From assembly GCA_013350335.1 (NCBI GenBank), contig CM023539.1:18750223-18814222 (forward strand): 64,000 nucleotides of DNA, written 5' to 3'. Position 1 is the first letter of the stretch; every line of letters begins with the position of its first letter. Of this stretch, positions 25,418-38,451 are shown piece after piece. Both the position numbers and the translations under genes were made by a program. The notes below the pieces were generated by a model, which worked only from the letters and a program-made list of their open reading frames with translations, did not search any database and had not been told where the DNA came from. The stretch is from Chimonanthus salicifolius (Eukaryota; Streptophyta; Magnoliopsida; Laurales; Calycanthaceae).

Positions 25418-25609
25418 GCCTCATCAAGATAATTATAAACACATAGTAACCTTCTTGTTTAAATAGCCTCATCAAGATAATCATAAACACATAGTAACCT
25501 TCTTGTTTGGATAGCCTCATCAAGATAATCATCAACACGTAGTAACCTTCTTGTTTGGATAGCCTCATCAAGATAATCATAAACACATAGGATCCCCATG
25601 TATGTTTAT
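25418..25609. repeat. 48-bp tandem repeat, 4 copies
   Basis: GCCTCATCAAGATAATCATA and the following bases repeat at 25418, 25466, 25514 and 25562, exactly 48 bp apart with few differences. It replaces the GC-rich U5 unit found at this place in the other LTRs. Confidence 0.9.
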
Positions 25610-25962
25610 CGGTTGACTTGACGGAGCATGGACTCCGGTTTCATTTCATCCCTTCCATGCTATGCATGAGATGTAAGTGCAATATGCCATATAATAATAT
25701 TACGAACCATAGCATTAAATCCCATCTTAAAACATGTCATTTGATTACCAAAATAAATCAAGTAAAACATTCATATACACATAATCCATGGCTTACAATA
25801 AGGTCGGAATCCTACCAAATACCAACTAGTGTTCCTTTGTGTTTTCGTCCACTAATTCGGTCGCCAATCGCGCACCGCTTGCGAGGTCCCGTTTACCTTA
25901 TTACACATCAACAATTAAACCCAATGTTTCAGCCATGTCTAAGTCCATCAAACATCTCTTAG

Positions 25963-26960
25963 TGGGGTTCGGCCATACACCATGGCCGAACCTCACTAAC
26001 TATGTTTTTGGGTCCCTTTTTAATCCATTGATATTTTAGTCATATGAGTCTAAAAATCAGCAACCCTATGCTTCTTTAACTAGCAAATAAGATCATTATT
26101 TCAAGCCCCTAAGTCTACAAACATCCCCTATGGGGTTCGGCCATGGTGGTTCTTCATTTTTGGCCTTATTTACATTTTTGCCACTCCTCCTTTCCATGGC
26201 TAAGCTCTCATTTTATTTTTACATCCTTAGGTCCATAACTGATCTATAAACATGGATCCATGATTATTTCATAAACATTGACATAAAATCATTAAAAATC
26301 AGCCATTTACTTAACCTAATTCCCATTCATTTAAACACGTGCATAGACCTTAACTTAGCCCATAAAATGGCTCACAAATGGGTCATGGGTTCGGCCATAC
26401 ACCATGGCCGAACCCATGATGTCTTTTCCTCACTTTTCAATGGGTCTTTTACGACATTTTAGATCCACCACAAGGTCCCTTCTTGAGGGAATTCCATCAT
26501 ACATTTAGATCATCATTTTGATCATCATTAGGTACACTTTTGAGTCCATTGAAGCTACCAACATTCCCCCATTATTTTCCATATCTTATACCCATTAAAG
26601 TCATTAATACATCACCATAGGGTTTGGCCATACACCATGGCCGAACCCATGGTTCATGGTTCATCCTCATTTACAACTTTTGAGGCCATAAAAAAAATCA
26701 TTAACATCCTCCATGATTTTCCTCATTAAAACTCCTTTAAAATTTACAAATATTTAACCCTTCAAAACCCCAAAATCATTAACCACTGCTCCATGGTTTC
26801 TATCCTTTAAATCCCTTAAGAATTACTTAATCCCCTTCCATGGGGTTCGGCCATACCACATGGCCGAACCCTATGGTCCATCATTCCTCCAAAAATCATA
26901 TTTCCATGCTTATTATTTGATAGTTTTCATACAAGAAAACCCTAGGGTTTGGCCATGCAA
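25963..26960 (-). repeat. Imperfect palindromes in the solo LTR
   Basis: Copies lie near 25967, 26393, 26622 and 26843, with half or degraded copies near 26130, 26946 and 27030. All lie downstream (in LTR orientation) of the donor-like site at 27296. Confidence 0.85.
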
Positions 26961-27738
26961 AGGCCAAACCATACATCTTGTTCACTCATCATATTCTTGC
27001 CATGCATGGGGTTCTCTCTACATCTTCATAACAGTTAGGGTTCGGACATGCAATGGCTGAACCATGATCCTTGAACCTTTCTTGCCATGCATGCATGCAT
27101 AATCCATATACATACATAATGTCCTTATTTGTTTCATTATTCATAGCCTACCTTACCCACTAGGGTTTGTCCATTTCCTATCCCCTTTCTTGGATGGATT
27201 TTAAATCCATAACCCATGATATTTTGGCCACCATTTGATCCAAGAAAATGGATTCCATTTTAATCCTTAAAAACATAACATCTTGTTTGGAGATACTTAC
27301 CAATCCGTGGCTCTTCCAGTTGTCTCTTGCTCCTCTTGATCCTTAGCTTTTCTCCTTCCTTCTTCTCCTTGATGCTCGGCCAATGGTGAGCTTGATCAAG
27401 ATGAGATCACCAAGGTTTGGTTTGGCCAATGATTGAGGTAGGTTTGAGAGAGGAAAAAGAGGAAAGAATGGAAAATCTTCTAAGTCTTGATCTTAGGGTG
27501 GTGGTCGGCCAAGCTTGGAATGTTCTTGTTTTTCTTCTAAGTCTTTTCTTCTTCTTGATGTTGGAAGAGAGGGGAGGACGGTTTGGAGAGGGAGTGAGAG
27601 ATGGAGAGATGGAGATGAGATGGGAAAATGGGATGGAACCTTAGACTTTTCCCATCTTGCCTTGGGTAGCTTGGGTTAGACTCCACCCTCATTAAGGTGG
27701 AGTCTTCCCCATGATGTCCATTGACCAAACCAAATGTT

Positions 27739-27760
27739 GGGGGGGGGGGGGGGGGGGGGG
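27739..27760 (+). repeat. Run of 22 G
   Basis: This uninterrupted G tract (C in LTR sense) lies in the U3 of the solo LTR. The length may be inexact because sequencers miscall such runs. It could form a quadruplex on the plus strand. Confidence 0.9.
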
Positions 27761-28740
27761 TGTGCGCGGTGGTATGGCCTCGTATGCCCTTAATCCTAGG
27801 CCCCTTGTCCCTTAGTGGTGGTGGTTGGGATGAGATGGAACCACCACCACTCAATGGTCAATGCATGTCCAATCTAGGCCCCCATTTCATGGATCTTGTC
27901 TTAGCCATACCACTCTTTCATGGCCAACGGTTTTGTGGTTCTTATCTTAGTGGTTTGGGTGGTTTCTATAAGATGAAACCACTCATTGGCTCACCCATTT
28001 GACTCACCCATTTGTTTAATTTGATATCTAAGTTAGGTTATTTAATTCCATAATTTAATTCCATTTATTTCCCTTTAAATTTTCCATGAATCCACCCATG
28101 GTTGACCAAGTCAATCATGGTGGCCGGCCCCACCAATGCCTTAGCCCACCCGCCACTTCACTTGATGAGGTGGAGGTGGGTCCCACTTGATCATGCCACC
28201 TTGGTTTTATTCCCACGTAACCTAGGTGGTTTAAATTAATTTAACTCAACTTATTTTCCTTTGATCCTCCTTAATTCCCTTTGACTTATCCATGGTTGAC
28301 CAAGTCAACCATGGTGGTCGGCCCCACCTAAGTCATGGTCCACACGCCACCTCACCTGATGAGGTGGAGTTGGGCCCCACTAGACCATAATACTTGGGTA
28401 ATTCCAATTTAACTTAGGTGATTTTAAATCACTTCAATCCATTCCATTTACTTGGATCACCATTGGGCCCATGGCCCAATTAAATGCACCTCCTACCCAT
28501 TTATCCTAATGCTTAAACCCTCTTGACCCATTGGTTCCCAAATGGGTATTTGACCCAATTGACCATCCTTGACCCAATTAAATGAAATTAATCCAATCCT
28601 TGGTCCATTGGACACTACTTGGCCATTGTCCAAATTTTTGATCCATTTACCATTCATTCCATAAAAATTTTAAATTTCAACCATTAACATAAATAATAGC
28701 CAATATATATTGATTTAAAAATCCGGGCCATTACATATGA

Positions 28741-29716
28741 TGTCAAACTTTCTAAATGTAGCATCTTTCATAGTGAATCCATAATTAGAAAGTTTCTAAT
28801 TTAATCACCTCCTTCCATTTTAATCTAAGGTTCACAATTAGATAGTTACGAATTTAATCTCCACCTTAGATCCTTTCTAAATTAATAACCATCCTTGTGT
28901 TTTAATAAATTTATTTACATTAAAATACAAATCCAACTCCATGGGGTTCGGTCATACCCATGGCCGAACCCTATGGTTTCCAAAATCCTTATTTAGAAAG
29001 TCCATATTTATCCAATAACCTTCCATAATTAAAACTTACCAATTTAAACTCCACCTTCCAAATTTGGAAATTTTCTAAATTAATCTCCCTTTTCATTCTT
29101 CATTTGTTTAATCAACAAGATAAATTAAATAAATAAAGTACCTCATGAGGTTCGGCCATACATGATGGCCGAACCATGATTCTCCAAACTTCATTAATAA
29201 ATCATTGTTATTCACCTTTAATCCTTTCCAAAATAGAATCATATTCCATTACATCAACTCTTATTTAATTTTTAAGAATCCTCCTCCATGGGGTTCGGCC
29301 ATGCACTATGGCCGAACCCTATGGTTCTAAAATCTCCTCTTTTAAATTCACATACACTTAACCGTCCAAGGTTTCTATGATCTAAAATTCATGAACATAA
29401 AACCCATAATTATTTCCATCATTCAAACTTCCATAAATCAATTAATGTTCCTCCATTAAAATTCCATAACCTAACCCATGTCTATCCTTGGGGTTCGGCC
29501 ATGCACCATGGCCGAACCCTATAGTCCATTTTTCCATTAAAAATAACCATAGCTCTTAAACAAAAATCGGAATCACTTACCGGTTGCGCGACTCCTTCGG
29601 TTATCCCTCGCTCCGATCTTTCTCTTCCAATATTTTTCTTTCCCTTTGCTGGCCGAACAACCTCTTGCTGATTGCCTTCTTCTTGATATTGGTGTAGCCG
29701 AAAATAAACAATTGGA

Positions 29717-29751
<35 letters not shown>

Positions 29752-30344
29752 AAAAAATTGGCCTAAGGGGTTTATCTCCTTATATGCGCTCCAATTAATC
29801 CAAATGGGGAAGGTGCCATGCGCCCCTCCCTTGCCTTAGATGGCAATGCCGTGTGGCCTCCTTGCTTCCTTAATAAAAAAACCTTCCTTAATTGCACTTT
29901 CCCTCTTTCCTTTATTTAATCAAGGAAAAATCCCTTTTTAAATTATCACATGCGCATAATATAGATATTAAATATCTCTATACACGGCCATGCACAATCT
30001 TATTTACACTTGAACATTTTCTTAAGATATGCAAATCCAATTTAATTTGAAAAGTCCTTCTCTAAATATTCTAGCATATCACCTAGATATGCATATCATT
30101 CATGCTCATATTCCTAGATTTTTACATCTAAATTTCGGCCATGTAATCTTTTATTTAAATTTAGATATAATGCATCACTAAATTAATTGAACCCCACTTA
30201 ATTTTAATAAACCAATTTCACAATTAATTGGTTCCTAATTGGGTCAAGTACCAATTCTTTGTCCATATAAGATCCAATCTGACATTCACAATTAAAATAG
30301 ATAATTTCCATATAAAATAATAAATGAAAATCGGGGGTATTACA
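28741..30344 (-). repeat. Element D LTR, U3 half
   Basis: This continues the LTR broken at 24715. Palindromes lie near 28941, 29150, 29288 and 29491, a donor-like GGTAAG at 29576-29581, then palindrome-free U3 to the LTR start at 30344 (TGTAATACCCCCG on the minus strand). The internal region of D follows with its polypurine tract. Confidence 0.88.
29716..29757. repeat. GA microsatellite
   Basis: AG repeats with one interruption, then an A-run. In LTR sense it is CT-rich and lies about 140 nt upstream of the donor-like site, a typical 5' leader composition. Confidence 0.9.
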
Positions 30345-30360
30345 ATACAACCCTCTTTTT
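30345..30360 (-). promoter_or_regulatory. Polypurine tract of element D
   Basis: The minus strand reads AAAAAGAGGG then TTGTAT before the LTR start, matching element A. Confidence 0.75.
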
Positions 30361-30405
30361 AAAATTTTCGTCCCAAAAATCAAGTGAAGTAAGGTTTTCA
30401 AACAT

Positions 30406-33400
30406 TTACACAAATAACTCAGGATGAGCCTTTCTCATTTCTGATTCGAGTTCCCATGTAGCTTCCTCCATGCTATATCGATGCCATACCACCTTGACAA
30501 ACTGGATCGCTCGGTTCCGTAACACCCTTTGTTCTGTGTCCACCACTCAGACAGGCTTCTCGACGTATGTCACGTCGTTTTAGATCTCTATGTCTTGTAT
30601 GTTCAGTACGTGAGAAGGATCAAGATTATACTTTCTCAACATCGATATATGGAACACATCGTGTAAAGATGCCAACTGTGATGGGAGTGCCAATTGATAA
30701 GCCACGTCCCCCATCCTTCTTATGATTCAAAACGGTCCCACATATCTTGGCGACAATTTCCCTTTCTTTCCAAATCTCATGTGTCCTTTTCGTGGCGAGA
30801 CTTTTAAGAACACCATGTCTCCCACTTCAAATTCAAGGAACCTCCTCCTTTTGTCAGCATAGCTCTTCTGATGACTCTGCGCAGTCAACAAATGTTGTCG
30901 TATCAACTGTATCTGTGCTGTAGTCTCTGCAACCAACTCAGGTCCAATTAGTGCAGGCTCACCGGCCTCTGTCCAACACACTGGTGACCTACATGGTCTA
31001 CCATATAATGCATCAAATGGAGCCATCTAGAGGCTTGCCTGGTAACTATTGTTGTATGAGAATTCTACCAATGGCAAGTGATCCTCCCATCCACCCTTGA
31101 AATCCAACATACATACCCTCAACATATCCTCCAATGTTTGTATTGTCCTCTTAGACTGTCCATCAGTCTGTGGATGGCTAGTCAGTAAGTTTGTTCCCAT
31201 GGCCGACCGCATACTCTGCCATACTCTGCCGGTGAATCAACCATCTCTGTCAGACACAATAGTTCGAGGTATACCATGCAATCTGATGATATCTTTAATA
31301 TACCGCCGACCCAAAGTCTCAAATGAATCTGTCATCTTAATAGGAATGAAATGTGCAGACTTGGTCAGTCAGTCTACCACGACCCATATCGCATCGTTGC
31401 CCTTTGAAGACTTCAGCAACCCTGTAACAAAATCCATGGAGATGTGCTCCCATTTCCATTCGAGCACTGGTAAGGGTTTGAGTAACCCTGGTGGCTTCTG
31501 ATGTTCCGTCTTAACCTATTGACAAGTTAAGCAATGTGCTACGAATTCTGCCACATCTCTTTTGAGTCCGTGCCACCAGTAATGTTTCTTCAGGTCGTGA
31601 TACATCTTGGTACTGCCCGGATGAATAGAAAGTTTGGTCTGATGTGCTTCAACCAATATCTCTTTTCTACAGCTCTTAGGTACATAAATCCTTCCTCGGA
31701 ATAGAAGTCCATGTCTTGGTCGTAACTCCCATTCCAGTATGACTTCATCAGTAGACATCTTGGCCCAAATCTCCTCCACTTCCGGGTCTGTCCGCTGTTC
31801 CTGTTCAATCTTGGTAACCATGTTGGACCGTATGATCAAATTGTATAAAGTCACATGGTTATTGAAGTAAAGTTTAAATTCTCGAATGGTATTCAGCATC
31901 TCCCATTCTGTCCTGATCAAACATGGCACTGATGCATGTGATAAACGACTGAGGGCATCTGCCACCTTGTTCGCCTTGCTAGGGTGATAACGAAGTGCGA
32001 ACTCATAATCCGCCAGATATTCCATCCATCTGCGCTGCCTCAAGTTGAGTTCTTTTTGATCAAACAAATACTTCAAGCTTTTATGATCTGAAAACACTTC
32101 AAATTTCTCGCCATAAAGATAATGTCTCCAGCTTTTGAGAGCGAAGACCACTGCGGCTAGTTCCAGATCGTGTGTAGGATAGAGACGTTCATGTATTTTC
32201 AACTGTCTTGATCCGTATGCCACCACACGATTACTTTGACTGAACGTACACCCCAGTCCCTCTCCTGAAGTATCGCATTGTACGTCATAACACTTGCCTC
32301 TTTCTGGCAAAACTAGGATGGGAGCAGTGGTAAGTCTCTTCTTCAGCTCTTCGAACCTCTAATTGCACAAATCCGACCATACATATTTGACTCCTTTCTG
32401 AGTGAGTCGAGTCAATGGAGATGCAATTTTAGAGAAGTCCATGATAAATTTCCGGTAATAACCCACCAATCCCAAGAAACTACGGATTTCGGTTGCATTC
32501 TTTGGCGCTTTCCAGTCTCTTACTGCCGCTATCATAGCCGGGTCCACGGCTATACCTTCTTCTGATATGACATGTCCCAAAAAGTTGACCTCAGATAGCC
32601 AAAATTCACATTTACTGGCTTTAGCATATAATTTGTTATTCTCAAAGTGTCCAGAACTATTCTCAGGTGCTCAGCATGTTCTTTCTGAGTCTTGGAGTAA
32701 ATCAAAATATCATCAATGAATACAATAACAAATTGCTCCAAATAAGGACGGAAGATCTTGTTCATTAAATCCATGAACACAGCCGGTGCATTGGTGAGTC
32801 CGAACGGCATGACTACAAACTCACATAGCCCATACCGCTTTCTGAAGGCTGTCTTCTCTATGTCCTCCTCCCTAACCCAAATTTGGTGATATCCTGACAT
32901 CAGGTCAATCTTAGAAAAATGACTGGAACCTTTAAGTTGATCAAATAAATCATCGATCCTGGGTAGAGGGTACTTGTTTCTGATTGTCAGCTGGGCCAGT
33001 TTACGATAATCCACACACATACGAAGTGAACCATCCTTTTTCTTTACAAATAAAACCGGAGCTCCCCAAGCCAATGTACTGTTCCGAATGCACCCCAGTC
33101 TGAGTAGTTCATCAATCTGTTTCTTTAACTCGGACATCTCTGTTGGTGCCATCCGATAATGTGGTAATGACACTGGTGCAGTGCCAGGGTATAATTTGAT
33201 TTCAAAATTAATCTCCCTTATGGGAGGCAAACCAGGGAGTTCCTTTGGAAAAACGTCCGCATAGTCCCTTACTATTTTCGGAAGTTCAACCACCGGTGCC
33301 TTGTTGATTCTGATAATATTCAATACCAGATGATTCAACCCTTCATGCAGTTTGCTTTGTTTATCAGCATGCACCACATGTTGTTTTCCCTCGAGCGACC

Positions 33401-33873
33401 AAAATGTCACCCTTCAATGATAACAATCAATATTGGCCTTAAAGCTAGCCAACCAATCCATACCGAAAATAATATCATATTTTGTCATATCGAGCACCAA
33501 ATAATTGAACTCAAATCTGAGTCCAGCAAGTTCAGTGTTCACTGTTGTGCATATAAGTCCCAATGATGTGTCTCTGACGGGGGATACAATAGTGAATGAT
33601 GTGGACAGTTTTTGTACCAATGTACCAGTAGTAGTTATAAATGCAGCAGATATGAAAGAGTGTGATGCTCCCGAATCAAATAATGCAAAGGCGTAGGAAC
33701 TACTGACTACTGCCATACCTTGAATCACTGAATGATCCTCTGTTGCTGGAGGTGCTAAAGTGAATACTCGTCCAGATCCTGTAGGTGGTCGTCCCGCCTA
33801 ATTAAATGTCCTGCCTCCACGTGAATTAGCTGGCCTAACTGATGGACGAGATGAACCCCTGGTATTAGAGGGT
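30406..33873 (-). pseudogene. Decayed gag-pol of element D
   Basis: It reads leftward and begins within the gag part after the zinc knuckle. Next come the protease (DSGASHSFI near 33690), RT with FIDD (near 32730), RNase H, the integrase zinc and catalytic regions, and the chromodomain-like end (stop near 30406). Several frameshifts and stops split it, for example near 33410, 32600, 32340, 31510 and 31020. The first part of gag, the leader, the PBS and the 5' LTR are missing: at 33873 it is joined to plus-strand U5 sequence. Confidence 0.9.
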
Positions 33874-34154
33874 TATCGTTGATTTATCTTAATTAATGGT
33901 TGAGACTGTTACTTGCTATCTAGTCTTTCTATTCCGCAATTAATCTAGGTTATTCCGCATGTTGATGTTAGTTCCATGTGTGATACATAATCATGGTCTA
34001 TTCCATGTACACATGGGTGGCCAGTTAAGGTTCAGACTTGGGTAGTCTGAACTTAACTCGCGTCGTGACGCCGCCCGCTCTCTTCCGATGTTTTATTATA
34101 ACTTAAAAAAAAAAATTTAGACTCTGATATTCTCGGAAAGGGCGGGGCGTTACA
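33874..34154 (+). repeat. U5 end fragment in plus orientation, fused head-to-head to element D gag
   Basis: This is the last 281 bp of a family LTR, closest by eye to element A's LTR end, closing with GGGCGGGGCGTTACA. No PBS follows; the next base belongs to pol. The join with D at 33873 inverts orientation. Confidence 0.85.
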
Positions 34155-34656
34155 CTATGCTGACAAGAGGATGAGATTTCTTGAATTTGAAGTGGGACAC
34201 ATGGTGTTCTTAAAAGTCTCGCCACGAAAGGGACACATGCGATTTGGGAAGAAGGGGAAACTATCACCAAGATATGTGGGATCGTTTTCAATCATAAGAA
34301 AGATGGGGGATGTGGCATATCAATTGGCACTCCCATCATACGATGTGTTCCATATATCTATGTTGAAGAAGAATAATCCCGATCCTTCTCATGTGCTGAA
34401 CATACAAGGCATAGAGGTCCAAAGCGATGTGACATACGTCGAAAAACCTATCCGAGTGGTGGACATAGAACAAAGGGTATTACGGTACTGAGCGATCCAG
34501 TTTGTTAAAGTGGTATGGGATCGACCTGGCATTGAGGAAGCCACACGGGAACTCAAGTCGGAAATGAGAACAGCTCATCCTGAGCTATTTATGTAAATGT
34601 TTGAAACCCTACTTCACTCGATTTTCGGGACAAAAATTTTAAAAAGAGAGTTGTAT
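34155..34656 (+). pseudogene. Pol C-terminal fragment (integrase C-terminus and chromodomain-like tail) plus polypurine tract
   Basis: The reading frame starts in [14 protein letters not shown] and continues through [20 protein letters not shown] to the tail, with an in-frame stop near 34488 and the normal stop at 34594-34596. There is a small deletion after ALPS compared with A. A polypurine tract (AAAAAGAGAG) precedes the next LTR. It is an inverted copy of the equivalent segment of D at 30345-30870. Confidence 0.85.
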
Positions 34657-35316
34657 TGTAACACCCGGATTTTCAAGTTATTTAAATATATGAAAATTAC
34701 CCATTTAAATTGTGAATTATTAGATATGGATCTTACATGGGTAAAATGTTGGGTCATTGCCCAATTAAGACCTAACGGTTTTGGAAATGGTTTCAATAAA
34801 ATTTAAATGGGGTTGAATTAAAAAGGATATGCGCATGAGATGTATGTGGGATTTTCATATCCACATTGATATGCTAGAATATCTTAAGAAGATATCTAAA
34901 ATTAAATAAATATTGCATGGCCGAATTTTAGATATCCATATCCAAGGTTATGCGCATGAGATCATTTAAAAAAGGAGTTTTTCCTTGATTAAGAATGGCA
35001 TTAAGGGAATTGGTAAGAGGGGAGCATGGCACCTTCTAAAAGAGGCAATAAAAGGAGCACACGGCAATGGCAAATTCAGTAAGGGGCACACGGCATTAGG
35101 CAATTGTTAATGGAGGAAAAGATTGGATTATGGGTTATGTTAGCTATGAATGGCATTGTTGTAAATATAAGTGAAAAAAAATGAAAGATCATGGGTTCGG
35201 CCATGGTGTATGGCCGAACCCCATGAGGATTGTGTTTATGGACTTAAACAATATTGTAAATCAAACGGGACATGTTTTAATTGATTAATATGTTATAAGG
35301 TAACGGGACCTCACAA
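34657..35316 (+). repeat. LTR fragment, short U3 with one palindrome
   Basis: It starts TGTAACACCCGG and holds U3-like sequence, one full palindrome near 35191, and the conserved ACGGGACCTCACAA. It is then cut by a reversed LTR end at 35317. The donor-like site is not evident, so the exon part appears deleted. Confidence 0.75.
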
Positions 35317-36851
35317 TGTGACGCCCCGCCCTTTTTCACTCGTTTCTTCCCGTAAATTCAGAGTCTATTTTTTTTTTTAATAACAGAGTAGAGTGATAGA
35401 GCGTTGGACGTCACGACGCGAGCTAAGTCCGAACTTCCAAAGTCCGACCCTTAACTGGCCAACCCTATGTGTGTATGGACTCAGTCCAATAAAATGGTTC
35501 ACACATAGCCATACCGACTTGCGGAATAAAATCATACAACTGCGGAATCATAATCATCAATATACAGAATTATATTAGAACCACGTTCTAATCCATTCAG
35601 AAAGCAAAGTACATCATAATCATCGAACCAAAACATTCAACCATCTAAGTTATTACATTCCGGAATCCAAATACTCAAATACTAGTTCCTGAGTAATTTA
35701 TTTCAAAAACATATAAACTAGATCTTCCAAGCTCCTATGCCTGGTCCGTCTTACACTCATCATTCCCCTGATTACCTGTATCGTCAACTAAGGTAGAAGT
35801 AGGGCATTAGAATAACGCGCCCAATAGGTATTCCAGTTACGGCTAACATATGGTTAGTACAAAACATATATTATAATATAATATATAAAACCAAGTAAAA
35901 TCCATGCCATGCAATGATGAAAAATATGCAATGAGTCACACCCATCACCTGTACATAAATGTGCCTACCACATAGGTCTTTTAGTCGCCCCCACTGAGTG
36001 TGGACCCTCCAGAAATCTTCTTGATGAAAATCACATCAAGGTGTTGCACATAGGTTTTTCGGACGCCCCGACGGAGTGTGACCCCTCCGGTTATAAATCC
36101 TTCACCCAATGCCATGCATGAGATGCCAATGAAACGCATGCTATTTTATAACATAAACATAGCATTGAAAATCATCATTTGAAAACATATCCAATACATG
36201 CTCTTTATACAAATAAAACCTAGCATGTAAAATCACCTTTTTGAACATAATTAATCCATGCCATTTAAATCAAGGTAAACGTAGCATTTGAAATTCAACA
36301 ATAAATCAGATCCTTTGAAACACATTTTCATCAAACATAAGATAAAAACAAGTACATAATCCATGGTTTCAAAGAGGTGGAATCCTATCTAAGACCGTTT
36401 ACAAGTCCTTCCGTTTCCGTCCAAGATTCGATCACCGATCGCGCACCGCTTGCGAGATCCCGTTACCTTATAATATAATGATAAATCAACACCAAGTCTC
36501 ACCTAATTTCAAGGTTCTAAGTCCATAAACAAAACCCCATTGGGTTCGGCCATACACCATGGCCGAACCCATGGTTTACCATTTTTTATACATATTTACA
36601 AGAATGCCACTGTTGGTAACCCTAGCCCCTTCTCTTTGCTTAGGTTCCAAGTTATTCATTCATGCTTCCAAAATACATAATACCATACAAAAACTCATGG
36701 GGTTCGGCCATGGTGCATGGCCGAACCCAATGTCCAACATTCTCTCATATTTACCAAAATGCCATTGGTTTCCTTCTTCCTTTAAATCTTCCATAATTAG
36801 ACCTTAAAAATTTCCCTAATCAAATAAGTTCATCAAACACATCTCATGGGG
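35317..36851 (-). repeat. Minus-strand LTR fragment (U5 side)
   Basis: It begins TGTGACGCCCCGCCC, the reversed LTR end with one base changed. It contains a duplicated U5 unit (35985-36090) and palindromes near 36543 and 36701. It stops inside a third palindrome, after CATGGGGTC, and continues as plus-strand integrase. Confidence 0.8.
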
Positions 36852-37182
36852 TCCTCGGACTATTGTGTCTGACAGAGATGGTCGATTCACCGGTAGAGTA
36901 TGGCAGAGCATGTAGTCGGCTATGGGAACAGACTTAATGACTAGTACAGCATTCCATCTACAGACTGATGGGTAGTCTAAGAGGACAATACAGAACAAAG
37001 GGTAATATGGAACCGAACGATCCAATTTGTCAAAGTGATGTGGAATCAAACATGGCATTGAGGAAGCCATATGGGAACTCGAGTCGGAGATGAGGACAGC
37101 TCATCCTGAGCTATTTATGTAAATATTTGAAACCCTACTTCACTCGATTTTCGGGACGCAAATTTAAAAAAGAGGGTTGTAT
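36852..37182 (+). pseudogene. Integrase-chromodomain remnant with internal deletion
   Basis: It starts at the SDRDGRF region of integrase and runs to QTDG, with stops. At about 37010 it skips to the EQRV region of the chromodomain-like tail. The stop is near 37120, followed by a polypurine tract before the LTR at 37183. Confidence 0.8.
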
Positions 37183-38445
37183 TGTAACACCCTGGATTTT
37201 CAAGTTATAAATATTTACTGATTTTGACATTTAAATTGTGAACTAACGTATATGGACCTTAAACAGGTAAGGTGTTGGGTCAATGGCCCAATTAGGACCC
37301 AACAGTGATTGTTTAAGATTCAATTTAAAATAAATGAGTAAGATGTGTCTAATTGGGTCAAGGTTGTTATTTGGGTCAAAATGTCCAATTGGGACCCAAT
37401 GGGTTATGGTTAACTTGGTTGACCACCAAGTGGGTTTAAGCCTAATTAAATGAGGCTGAATTAAATTAGTAATGCAATGGATATAAATTAATTGTTATGC
37501 GCATGATGTGTTAGAATATCTTGAGAAGATATCTAAGATTAATTTGAAAGGATGCATGGCCGAATATTGGATATGAAATCCATGAATATGCGCATGTGTT
37601 GAAGTATTTTTAAAAGGTGTCTATTTCCTTGATACTAGGGGATTGTTTAAATAAAGAAGCTAATCCAAATAAAGAAGATAGGATGCATGGCCATGTGGGA
37701 GAAATGCAATCCAAGAATGAGGCGCAAAAAGGGTCCTTGCCTTGTTGAGAGTTGTGTAGAGGCAATTACTAATTTAAAGGGATCTTGACATCTTCTAATA
37801 AAGGACTGATTGGAAGTATTATTAGAAAGAGGCAGCCACAAGCAAGGGTGCACAACAATGTTATTTTAAACAAGATAAGGGCAAGATTGGAAGGTTGGTA
37901 ATATCTAATTAAGGCAACAAGGGAGGCACATAAGGCAACAAGGGGTTCATTCATGCAATCACGTTGAGATATGGAGAGTCCCAATATTTTAGTCTTTTAG
38001 GATTAGTTTATTTAATTTAAGATTATAGTTGGTAATTTACTTTGATTAGGAAGTTGCTTTCCTTTTGAATTTCAAAGTCCTAAATTAGTTAATTTCCTAT
38101 TGGTCTTTTAGAAGCTGCGTATTAGAATTAGAATTTGGGATGTGTCCTTTTATAAACAAGGAAGGTCGGCTCCTATGTAGGTGGTATTTTTCTATTTAAT
38201 TTGTTGTAATCAGCCGATGAAAGGATGCTAGAATTGAGATCAATATTATTATTTTTCTCCATTGAGATTTCATGGAAGTTGGATGGTAATAGTCCAAGAC
38301 CAACGGCACCCAGTTGCAGCGTTTCTGCAAGGTGTTGTCGAGTCCTGAGAAGTCAAGGACATGAGGGTGATTTGAAGACAAAATTCCATATACCCAGACC
38401 AAGCCCAAGTATTGTTGCTGATTTGCACATCTACTTCGAGAACTA

Positions 38446-38451
38446 GGTAAG
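38446..38451 (+). promoter_or_regulatory. Candidate splice donor in the 37183-41382 LTR
   Basis: AG|GTAAG closes an exon-like segment of about 270 nt downstream of the TATA-like TTTATAAAC at 38149. This is the longest exon-like leader among the LTRs here. Confidence 0.45.

Larger units (their letters stand above)
24716..28735 (-). mobile_element. Solo LTR (4020 bp) with TSD TATGA
   Basis: It runs from TGTAACGCCTGCCCC to the reversed start ...CGGGCCATTACA, flanked by TATGA at 24711-24715 and 28736-28740. Only one LTR is present, so it arose by LTR-LTR recombination or single-LTR integration. Inside are a 48-bp tandem repeat, palindromes (25967-26870), a donor-like GGTAAG (27296-27301) and a 22-G run. 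It interrupts element D's LTR. Confidence 0.93.

Noticed and set aside
27721..28002. 93-aa frame with a Gly run on the plus strand
   Set aside because: The Gly run is the 22-G tract; the frame has no homologous copy and lies in LTR U3.
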